Origin: Punctularia strigosozonata HHB-11173 SS5
Lineage: Eukaryota; Basidiomycota; Agaricomycetes; Corticiales; Punctulariaceae
Direction: 5' to 3'
DNA length: 64,000 nt
Assembly: GCF_000264995.1 (NCBI RefSeq)
Contig: NW_006767443.1
Location: forward strand, 807,355 to 871,354
In this document: positions 35,481-45,798 of the stretch, piece by piece
How positions within the stretch are numbered: position 1 is the first letter of the stretch
Layout of the letters: each line of letters opens with the position of its first letter
Made by a program: the position numbers and the translations under genes
Notes under the pieces: model-generated
What the model was told of the DNA's origin: nothing
The model's database searches: none
What the model saw: only the letters and a program-made list of their open reading frames with translations

Positions 35481-37227
35481 ATGGAGGATAGCGCGTCGAA
35501 TCACGGTCGGATACCGAAAACAACGAGCTCGGTGCACGACGTGCGCGCGGACAAGCCTCCCTTCGGCTCACGGTGAGCATTCACCATCGTTCCCAGTTCA
35601 ACCCGCCGCTAACGCGAGATTAAAAGCTAGATTCCTCACGGATGCGTCCGACGTTTGGAGCCAAAACGCATGGGACCACGTCCCGCCCCCGGACGACCAG
35701 AGCGAGCGCATCGAGGCGTCGCTCGCGCGGCAGCGCGCCGCGCCAGTTCCAGAGGAGGAGAAGGCCAAGTACAACGAAAAGCCCGCCAAGCACTGGTAAG
35801 GAACGGCTTCGTGTCTAATCTCAGCATCCCTGAAGATATGCTCATCTCAGGGACAACTTCTATAAGAACAACGCGGGCAATTTTTTTCGCAATCGGAAGT
35901 GGTGCGCCATGCAATCGCTGAGATCGCCGTTTGGTTCCGACTTATGCACTCTTCCTAGGCTACACCTCGAGTTTCCGGAATTAGTAGCCGCATCGCAAGC
36001 GGAGGTAAGTCGCCACATTTTGCACCTTCCCCTCAGTCTACCTGACTCTGCGACTGCGCCCTCCACCGCCGCTCTCTCTTCCCTACGTTATCCGACCATT
36101 CCTCCAGGCCGGCCCCTGCACGATCGTCGAAGTCGGCTGCGGCGCCGGCAACGCCGTCCTGCCTCTCATAGCCGCAAACGCCAACCCCCACCTCCGCTTT
36201 CACGCGTACGACTACGCCTCGCACGCGATCAAAGTCGTCCAGGTGGATCTACCTCTCCTTCTTCTCCTCCTCCTGTCCTCCCCTCATCGACTGACATGTG
36301 CGCAGAACCATCCGACGTACCTCTCCCCGCCCGCGGGCACCATCTCCGCCGCCGTCTGGGACCTGACCAACCCCTCCCTCCCGGCCGACCTCACCCCAGG
36401 AACGGCCGACATCGTCATCCTCGTCTTCGTCCTCTCCGCACTCCACCCCGTGGAATGGGCGCAGGCCGTCTCCAACATCCACAAGGCAAGTCTTGTCCTC
36501 CTCACCGTTCCACCCCGAGGCGCTCCTTACGTCGGTCGCAGATTCTAAAACCCGGCGGGCTCCTCCTCTTCCGCGACTACGGCCGGCACGACCTCACCCA
36601 ACTCCGGTTCAAAGCCGGCCGTCTGCTCGAAGACAACTTCTACATCCGCGGCGACAAGACCCGCGTCTATTTTTTTGACCTCGGCGCGTCCTTCAAACAA
36701 TATCCACCGTTTTGCCTTTCACTAACGCGCGATGCACAGATGAGCTCGCGATGATGTTCACTGGGCGAGCCGCGACCGCGTCCGAGAAGACGGTGCGCAC
36801 GACGGAGGTAGACGAAGACGACGATGAAGGAGACAGCGGGGCCGTACCTTTCTCCCCCGCGTCCTCGTCCGCACCAGGAACTCCGTCAGAAGTCCAGGAA
36901 CCAACACCACTCTCGTTCTCTTCGTCACCAAAGGGCCAGCTAGGTACCGCTTCGCATCCGCCTCCGACGGACACCACGCCTGCGTCAAAGCCGGATATCT
37001 CTACGCTTCCGGCGACAGCCCAAGCTGCCCTCTCCGCGCTGCACAGCTCCGGCCCACTCTTCTCCGCGGACCAACTCGGCGTCGACCGCCGGCTGCTCGT
37101 AAACCGCAAACGCCAGCTGAAGATGTACCGCGTCTGGATGCAGGCCAAATTCCGCAAGCTCGATGCAGGGAGAGAACACCTCACGGACAGCAGAGCGGCC
37201 AAGATCGAGGATGGGAGGGATGACTGA
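35481..37227 (+). CDS. tRNA N3-methylcytidine methyltransferase, Trm140/METTL2 family
   Basis: Eight exons (35481-35572, 35631-35795, 35851-35901, 35959-36004, 36108-36242, 36306-36485, 36542-36683, 36740-37227) give 432 residues. After an N-terminal PFGSRFLTD come [28 protein letters not shown] and EFPEL, the entry region of the family. The SAM-binding motif is [14 protein letters not shown] near 135-148. Motif [11 protein letters not shown] and the post-motif [13 protein letters not shown], with [13 protein letters not shown], are all present. The enzyme should make m3C32 in the anticodon loop of tRNA-Thr/Ser-type tRNAs. An insertion of about 100 acidic and Pro/Ser-rich residues precedes the last [20 protein letters not shown] helix. 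Introns six and seven use GC donors (GCAAGT and GCGCGT), and frame continuity demands both. Confidence 0.92.
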
Positions 37228-38302
37228 AGGAGACCGTGGTAATATATCGTTCTTATCTGATGTACGTCTTACTATGTATGTGGGACCTGAACGTCAAGGG
37301 GTCACGATCGACAAACGTCGCTGATGGCTACAGAGAACTCTACAGAGAACAACTCGATAACCTGCCAGTGTGTCAGAGCGCGGATTCCGGGAGCTTGTTG
37401 TGTTTACTTTCATTGAAACACAAGCTTACGATAGAATTATATACAGCCTTGACCGGAGATCAACAATCACAGGTACCCCGCAGGACGATGCTCGAATAGG
37501 TATCTGATACTCAGGAGCCAGGAGTGACAAGCGGGCACGGACATGATGTATAATGGCATGCTGCTTTCTGACGTATCGTAAATCAGTAGTACTGCAGCCG
37601 CGGTATAGCGGAGAGAGACTCATCATAGGCACCCTGGACTTTCTCGTCGGCACCAGTGTATCGCCTGACTCCAATCAGCCTCTGGCAGAAAAAAAATGGT
37701 GGAGAGTTCACGTACCGTATCCGTGCCATGTCCACGGGAGACTTCAAGGATCAGATAAACCTGGGTCCGGTCGTGCGCGTCCATACCGTAACATGACTGG
37801 CATAGGTCCCTCGCGCATTATGCAGTAGAACCATTCACCCTGAATGGGCGTCACACAGACGTTACACACGGTCTAGAAATACAAGAGGGAATGCAGATAG
37901 TCTATGGCAGTTACGAATGACGGCCAGCTCTTTGCTTTGCTGTACATATTCTTTGGGACAATCAACAGACCGGGATATCTGGATGAAGGCATGCATAGGG
38001 CCATCCAGCGCAAATGAATGCATTTCGCAATTGGAGCACTCCGCGGAGTCGATTGCAATCTCAGTGCAACAGTGTATACGGCTTGGGGACATAGACTCAC
38101 TAACTCCCGGCGATGATGTACAATGCACACAATGATACCGAATACCGCAGATGTAAGATGTTTCGAAAATTAGAGCCTAACGTAGACTGAGTTGGATTTA
38201 TGTCCTACTCTGTGACGTATTGCACAGTGAACGTTTTAATCCGGGCGCAAAGAGGAAGCATTGACTGAATCAACGTTTGACTACCTCGGGATAAGAAGCA
38301 AA
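37228..38302. other. Convergent intergenic region, nothing recognised
   Basis: About 1.07 kb between the ends of the methyltransferase and the kinase. Only small frames are present. Confidence 0.45.
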
Positions 38303-40028
38303 TCACAACGGTGAAATGAGCCCGCCTATACTTCTCTTGTACGCCTCGCGCATGGCAGCCTCCACCACCTTAGCCGGCGGCCTGGACGGTCCTGCACTCC
38401 AGCATTGTTCTGCTATGCTTGATAATATTATTTCCGACGCTCCTGAACATTCATCGAGAGTGGACGGCCATTTCGGCTTTAATTCGCCCCTCTGTAGTCC
38501 AATAATAACCTGAAATTCTATCATGCCGGCGAATGGGTGCTGGCGGGTCTTAGCCTGAAAGGCACCTTTGAGTAGCGTCAGAGGCGACAGTTCATGGAGC
38601 ATGTACCTCGAGGCAGGTGCACCCGAAGGCATACACATCTGTCGCAAAATTCCGAGTTATGTGTTGAACTTGGACTAGTTCAGGTGCTGCCCAACGCAGA
38701 GACCCCACAGTGCTGCTGACGGAGAACTCTGCGCCGTCACTCATAAGCGAGAGGCCGAAATCGGCGAGTTGGGCGTGCTCTGCGGCATCAATAAGGACGT
38801 TACTCTATGCAATCGTTGTCACAATCATGAGATAGATGTGTTGCTGCTTGAGAGACGCACGCATCGCAGGTCTCCATGGACAATAGATTGAGAGTGCAGA
38901 TAAGCCAGTCCTTGGGCGACTTCGTACAGCTATAGCACATCAATTTATGTCGAGGGTCAAGCGAAGTACTTGCACGTACTAGGCGAATAGAATCCTGCAA
39001 CTTCAGAATTCTAGCCTTGATAAATCCAGACATGTTGCCATTGTCCATCCACGGGGTTACAATATGGACTTCAGCCAGTCCACCACCGCCGGCTAGTCCT
39101 AGAAACCTGACAACATGCGGGTGATCCAAAAAACGCCAGTAAAGTATTTCACGACAATGTTGCTATAAAGTAGATGAGCGTCCATGTATATTTTCCCTCT
39201 GAGAGATGCGTAGCAACCTTGAGGCGAACGTCCTTATCATGACCGTCCAAGAACCGAACACGTTTCAGCCCTACATTTGTGCCGAGGTACACCCCCCTAA
39301 ATATGTCGCCATAGGAGCCACCTGCCACGCTATGCTCAAGAATGTTATCAACACGGATGAAGAGACAGGACGGCAGATAATGGGAGCGATGGGCGAACTT
39401 GACCAACAGCCGGATGAGCGTTGATCGATTTATTTTGACTTCCTTCAGATCATCACCAACCGTCTGCTGCGTGAGGCGCTAGATTCATCACGAAAGCGGT
39501 CAGTATCAAATGAGAGTGAAGTTTAGGAAGATGTAGCCGTATGCACCTGGAATACATTTTCTGTCAACTCCTGAACCTCTGACTTCTGTAGCCGAAGGCG
39601 TTGCACTTCCCCATGGGCATACGGAAAGTTGTACTGCTGGAGCACACGGATTTCCCCCGGTTCTAAGTCTCAACAGACGCGAACTGTCCAATTCACGACA
39701 CGTAGTTGAGTAGACAGGAGTACACACCGATTTCTAGTAACGGGGAAGACGTGTTGGTTGAAGGGTGGAAGCCTTCTGAGCCGTCAGGACCGCCTGGGAA
39801 TATCTGCGCGGGGGTCCTCCTACCTTGCGGCGGCGGCTGCGCATACGGCGGGCGCGGTGGAGCCTGGCTCGGCCCCGGGGTTGGCCTGTTGGTAGGTCGG
39901 TAGGTATGTAGATTGCCGACGAGGCACCGGTAGCGGAACAGCCGGTTGGCCATCGACAACGACGGGAAGCTCCCGTTCAATTGCTGTCGCTGCTGCTTGG
40001 TATGTGGAAGGCAATCTGGGAGTTCCAT
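38303..40028 (-). CDS. TKL-like protein kinase (N-terminus unresolved)
   Basis: Supported exons, from the 3' end: 38303-38554, 38607-38804, 38861-38929, 38980-39162, 39218-39478, 39547-39662, and one ending at 39728 towards the 5' side. The phases agree throughout. The catalytic domain has a glycine loop altered to AGGSYGDIFRGV, then LKRVRF with the ATP-binding Lys. The catalytic loop reads HGDLRCSNVLID (HGD rather than HRD, as in many mushroom TKL-like kinases). ADFGLSL carries the metal-binding Asp, and RWAAPE is the APE-type motif. A helical segment with EVQELTENVFQRLTQQTVGDDLKEV precedes the kinase. The 5' end is uncertain: a Met at 40028 opens the same frame through a Pro-rich stretch, while another frame from 40275 begins with a signal-like sequence. 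The substrate is unknown. Confidence 0.75.
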
Positions 40029-40365
40029 ATCCCAGTGAAGGATAGATCAGTGGAGTTATAGGACAGCTAGTAAAGGCTCTTTGAAGAGATTGGACCGTAC
40101 TCAACGCATGTCGGCTGGAAAGAGGGTTCAACGTTGAACTGAATCGCACGCACAGCAAGACCCCGGAACGTAGATTAGCGCCGGGGCCCTGAAGACCCCA
40201 GCGCAGATGATAATTCCCTGCGAACGGGAGCAAAAGACACAAAACTGAGAGAACCAAGTAGACCTTTACCATCAATCACGATCGAAATTATCGTTGGCAA
40301 TGCTGCAGAAATATATTAGTGCATGGTGTACCAATCACGAATGCACAGCGGCAAAGGGGAGACGG

Positions 40366-42504
40366 CTAGAATATCGTAGCCAAGATCTTCTCGGACAGAG
40401 TGGTGGGGGGTTCCTCCGGCTGCTCCGTCTCCTCAACTGTCGGTATACCCTGCACCAGTTGTCAATAACCTCGTTCAGATCGAATTGAACAACGACGAAC
40501 CGTGAAGAAGTCCATCTCCCTCGGTTTCCACATTCTCGTCTTATACTTTAGCTTCCAGAACAGGAAGAGCGCCGCAAAGAACGGTATGTTGATGTACGCT
40601 GTGACAAACCCAGCCGCGGTGAATTGGAAGAAAACGGGCAGGCCGGCGACGAGGATGAAGATGACGTTCCATGCCAAACCCCACCAAGCGAGGATCGGCT
40701 GGAGCCTGCTGCTGTAGACAAGTCTTCGTCGATCAATGCCTTGAGCCTTCATACCACGATCTACGCAAGACGCGTAAGGGAACTTCCGACGAGGAGAAAA
40801 CTCCGACGAAACGTACAGAAGAAGATATATGTCAAGTTAATCGCCGCCCACGAGAAGAAGCCGCCAACAGTGCTCAAGCTCAGCAACCAGTTGAACACGG
40901 TCGCCGCGCCCTGGCTGACGTTCATCAAGCTCAAGAACCCGAATGCGCCACAGAAGAGGATCGCGTATAGGGGCAAGCCGTCCTTACTGCAGCGCGTGAA
41001 GAGGCGGGGCGCCTGCCCGCGCAGGGCGAGCCCGTAGAGGACACGCGAGCCGCAGAAGAGATACGAGTTCGCGGCGGAGAAGGCGGAGGTTAGGATCGCG
41101 GCATTGATGAGCGAGGGGAGGACTTTAACTCCGGCGCGGGAGATGGCGATGACGAAGGGAGATTGGGCAGCCGTTCCCGTTTCTGATACTTGGTGGTCAA
41201 CGATCGTGGTACATCATGTTCAGTGCAAGCAAATTCTCACCGTGAAGCAAGTTGGGGTCGTTGGATGGAACCAGAAGACCCGTGACGAAGGTGCCCAGCA
41301 AATAAAACAGCAGAATGCGGTAGAATACCCGCTTCACGGCCTTGCGGATATTCCTTCGCGGGTTCTCTGTCTCGGATGCGGCGATTGCGACGAGCTCCAT
41401 GCCCTGGAATGAGTATGCCGCAAGCACCATAACAGTAACGAGGCCGAGAAACGCATCGGTGTGCGGGTTCTTAACGAGGTTGGCGCGGGCAAACGCGCCG
41501 GGATCCTTCCAGTACTTGAATCCGAGGCGCTCGTGGTCGGGTCCGCCCCCTACATCGATGACGAGTCCGGTGATGATGAGTATCGTGATCAAGAGGACTG
41601 TGGAGACATGAGCAATGTATGAGAGAGAAACCATGATGAACCTCACGTTTCACCACCGAGAAGACGAACTCGCTCTCGCCGAACCACCGCAGACCGTAGA
41701 CATTGATCATCACCACCGCGAAGCACATGAGTGTCGTATATATGTATTGGTGCATGATCTGACGATGTCGATGTCGTTACCGTCGCTCCAGGCGAGCACA
41801 ACACAAGGAATTACTCACCTCATTATCCCAGAACGTGATAAGCAGGGACGACGCCGTGATTTCGAGTGGGATAGTGATGGTACTCGAATACCAGTAATTC
41901 CACCCCACCGCGAAGCCGAGTGCGGGGTCAACCCATCGGGCGGCGAAGTGAGGGAATGTGCCAGATACAGGCGCGTGGGAGGTCATTTCGCCGACAGAGC
42001 ACATAGTACTGACGCAGATCCGAGGTCAGGACATCTGCGAGTGCATATATGCATGGAACTCACGCGTAGGCAACTGTCCCGACCAACGCGTACGCGATGA
42101 GGGAACCAACGGGGCCGGCGGAAGCAAGAGCCTGTCCCGATCCGATGAAGAGGCCCGAGCCTAGCGTGCCCTGCGAGGAAGGTATGCTTCAGCTGATAGT
42201 TCCGAAGGTAGCAGCGGTCGTTCTTACAGCGATAGCAATCCTGCGTCGAACATGCCGCGTCAATTACATACACACAGATGAGAGGGATTTCGACTCACAT
42301 CTGCACATGCCGCTGCTTCAACTTCCTCTGCACGCGATCAAGGTCCACCCCGTCGAACGCGTACCGCCTAGCCTCCTCGTCCACCAAGAACTCGCGATCG
42401 TCCCTTGTTACACCACCCACCCACCCCTTCTCGATGCTGCTCGTGTCCGACCCCGTCCCGTCCTGCTCCTTCCCTCCCTTCATCCTGTTAAATTGCATCG
42501 CCAT
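40366..42504 (-). CDS. Amino-acid permease, YAT/AAT family (copy 2)
   Basis: Nine exons (42299-42504, 42228-42240, 42064-42170, 41819-42008, 41647-41758, 41241-41597, 40817-41182, 40501-40760, 40366-40449) give 564 residues. The protein has the same twelve-segment layout as copy 1, with IAIAGTLGSGLFIGSG in the first membrane helix, GEMTSHAPVSGTF, and FQGMELVAIAASETENPRR. Its cytosolic N-terminus is longer by 17 residues. It has eight introns against eleven in copy 1: seven are shared, one (at the 13-nt exon) is private and four of copy 1 are absent, with no change in coding length between shared sites. The start at 42504 is the first ATG of the frame. Upstream codons in frame lack a Met. Confidence 0.94.
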
Positions 42505-43391
42505 CACGCATCCGTCTGAACCTGGGACAGAAAACAAGTGGAGATCACGTCGCGTGCACAATCACTGAGGACCAGCCAAGGAGTCGAGGAAAAAGAGACC
42601 CGTCAGGACCGTATAGAACTGGCAGTGAAACCTCGCGCCCGGCGCAGGGGGAAGAACGAAGGGGTGAGCACAGCTGGAGGGAAAGGCCGGCGCTCCTTAC
42701 AGGTACATATATCGCCATCAACATCGAGGACCATGTATCTGGAGTACGACTCTGAGAGTGATGATGCCGGGAAATAGGGAGTCGTGGCATCATGCGAACG
42801 GCGACCCGCTGATGGACCCTGGCGGAAACAACTTATGATCGAGATTGCGGTTGTTGGAGGGTGGTGTCGATTCGGCCCAGACGATGAAGTGACTAGTTCG
42901 CCTTGTTCTGCACGACGAGTGAATATCGGATGGGCTCAGTTATTGGTGTTGGGATTGCAGCCAACTTGCAACTTCGAGAATGACTCCGGTGAAGGCGCGA
43001 ACGAAGTTGATGGATATCATAGCCACACGCCGTCGAAGTTTGTGGCGTTGATAACGGTAGGTAAGTGATACATCAGCCTGCACGATCTGGCTGAGGCGGC
43101 GTGTTAGCTTCGCAAGGGCCGGCAGGAATCGTTGAGGCCACTGTGTCCCAGCTCGACTATATGCGAGGCCTCGAGAACCTGCCGTTGCCGTATTGGGACC
43201 GCGCCGGATGATACACTGGCAGGAGAACTATGCTAAAAAAAAAAGAGGGAGCCTCAACTGCTGGAGATGCCCCTGATGATTCGTGTATGACTGTAAGGGT
43301 CGTACCGACAAAGGACGACGCGTACGTACTCATACATTTGATGTGCAATAATGCAGTGCTCATTCAAAGGGCATGTGAACGCCAACCTCCG
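42505..43391. other. Intergenic, nothing recognised
   Basis: Upstream of permease 2 and downstream of the F-box-like gene. It contains an A10 run near 43236 and no recognisable gene. Confidence 0.45.
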
Positions 43392-45091
43392 CTAATATGG
43401 TCGAACATGCGACAACCCTCCTACAACTAAGACGCGTTCTCGCAGCAGCTTTACTCGTCCGTCGTGGACGCAGTCCTTTTGAAGGGTGCAATCCTTGAAC
43501 GTGATCGATCGAACCGGGGACAACGTCAGGTTGCTGTTCGCGCGACGGATTCAGCGTGTCTGAGGGAGCATTACGTGGCCTACGGGCTTGACACAGAAGT
43601 CAAGCAGTGCGTCTATGCTGGAGTATCCGTCGTCGAGGTTTCGGATCACCAGCGTCGATAGATTTGGTAGCACAGGAGCGTTGACGAAGTGGGCGTTAGG
43701 CCCTGGGGGCACATCGCCGGCGTCGCCGGTTAGTAAATGGAAGAGAGAGTGGGAGATGGTCGGGCCAACGATGGTCAAGTCCCGGACATGTGGAGTATAC
43801 GGCAGCAGTGCGAGCCAATAATCGTAGGGATAATCAAAGGTTTCTACTTGCAGGACCGTCGGTTTGAGGGCAAAGATCCGGGAGGCCAATCTCTTTGTCG
43901 TGTTCGAACACATGGCTTGGTCTTCCGTCTCCAGGGAATAGATGAATCCATTGGTTGGATTGCGTAGACCGAGTTTGAGGCGCGCGAGGTATTTCCCTTG
44001 GCATATGCTGAGCGCGAGAAGTCCATCGGGATACTGTAAGGAAGGAAAATGCTGAACGCCAGCATCGAACAAGGCTTCGTATACCGAAGGCCGGTCTTCA
44101 TCAGTCATTGCTGTCGAAAGCGCGGCCACAGGTGGCAAGGCGAGACTTCGAATCAAGGCAAGGCAATCAAGGCAAGGCAGTCACGCCCTGTGCCCTGAAG
44201 CATAACGGAATGAATTGTGGATGAGTTGTTCACAAGATCGAAGTCCGCTCCGGCACTGGGCAACGTCCCGTCCAAGACGAGGACCACTAGCTGTTGAAAT
44301 TTACGTAATACTTCCAGAACGTGTGGCAAGGATGGTCGAGGCCCTTCAGATCAGTCGCGCAGACGTTATGCGAATTGAATAACGGTGCCATCCATGAAGC
44401 GAGCTCGAAAAATGTGAGCTCCTACGACTCGAGATGAGGCGCTACCCACGAAGCTAGCCACCGATGAGCCTCGGCTATAGTCCGCCGCGGCTGTGTCTTC
44501 CAGGTAAACGGCCAGACGTCTTAGTGAAGGCGCGGAGCCTGGCCCAGGGAAGCTGAGCAACTCGTTGAATGAGGCCGCGCCCCGAATCGTAACAGAAATG
44601 TCCAGCTCTTCGAGACGTGAAGAGTCCAGGAGGATTTTTCGCAACGCGTGCGGTCTTCGGGAGGATTTGGCTATGATTTTGACACAGCCAAAAATCCGGA
44701 TAGGGAATGGGAACTGATAGTACAGCCGTAGGGCCAGCGCAGGGCTCTCGATGTCCAGGACATTCCAGAGTGCGGGCGTGCGCATCGCAACGCGCCGCCA
44801 AAATGTGCAAACTTGCGCCGCGTTCGGGAATCTAGGGCGACGATGATCCCGATGCAAAGCCCGGGGATCAGACGGGATGAAGGAGAACACTTTGTAGAGA
44901 ACGTCTTCGGGAAGGCGGGATACGGGGAGGCCAACGCTGTACTCCTGTATGATGGTGGCCATCTCGCGTCCTATCCGTACCATTTCGTGCTGAAGGTCCA
45001 CAAATCGGCTACGAGAGGCGTTGGAGAGCGCAGAGCAAAGGGGGAAGCCCGCTCGGGATCTCCGAGCAACATACAGCATACCTTTGCGCAT
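43392..45091 (-). CDS. F-box/LRR-like protein (gene model incomplete)
   Basis: The N-terminal frame (44366-45091) has LPEDVLYKVFSFIPSDPRAL followed by FPNAAQVCTFWRRVAMRTPALWN, the typical mushroom F-box. Leucine-rich sequence follows, then a second frame (to 44156) with LKPTVLQVETFDYPYDYW and ALLDFC, and a third C-terminal piece ITFKDCTLQKDCV ending in a TAG at 43392-43394. The joins between these parts need introns that I could not place with consistent phase, so the gene may be damaged in the middle. The first exon may lie further up, in the frame 45158-45511. The expected role is substrate selection for an SCF ubiquitin ligase. Related C-terminal sequence occurs at 55900-56569. Confidence 0.55.
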
Positions 45092-45798
45092 TTGTTCCTG
45101 GAGGAGATCGCCATTGAAGTCGTCATTGTGTTATCTAACGCTTACACGTTTCTGAACTTACTCGATAGTTGTGCCCATGCTAAGAAATTGCAACCGGTCC
45201 AGACAGTAGGGACTTCCACTGATACGAATTCCTGTAGTAGAGGATGCAGGGATGAAAGAATTCCAGTCTCGAGACGGAGTGGTCCCCTCTTGAATTGTTG
45301 GTTCGCAAGCGAAACTAGGTTGTTTTGTGAGCGGCTGCAGGAGATGCTTTATAATTCGACGTAGTCTCGTCGTCGTCTCGTCGTCGTCGTCGTAGGCGTC
45401 GTCGTCAGCAGCAAGAGTTGCTAGCTCGTGATGACGCGGGGCCGATCCCACGTCGGTCAGAGCATTCAACGCGCCTGCTCGTATACATGCCGATCGTGAA
45501 ATGATATTCATGCTTCAGTTGTACCTGTCTCATTGACAGTCAAAGGATTATGCGAGGTATATAGAAAAGTACCCTATATGGAGTGCGAACTGCGTGATTG
45601 AGAGGACGCGTGGGTGGTGTAACTACTGTAAAAGAGAGAGGAAAGCCAAAGCCCAAAGTGACAGGTAACATGCATCAAAAAAAGAGAGAATTTAACGAGG
45701 AGCATAGGTAAAGAGCGCGAGGGGTCATTCAAACCGTTCCATTCCGTAACGCAGCCGTCGTGACATCGTAGAGCATCGTAGGGTCGGTCCGACGCCAC
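45092..45798. other. Intergenic with GTC-type triplet repeat
   Basis: A run of CGT/GTC triplets spans about 45362-45412. On the minus strand the same bases lie in an open frame (45158-45511) where they code for Asp. The frame could be an upstream exon of the F-box gene but has no homology support. Confidence 0.4.

Noticed and set aside
35077-35799. 240-residue plus-strand frame starting at 35077
   Set aside because: It reads through the divergent promoter and the first intron of the methyltransferase gene. The spliced start at 35481 gives the family's PFGSRFLTD entry.
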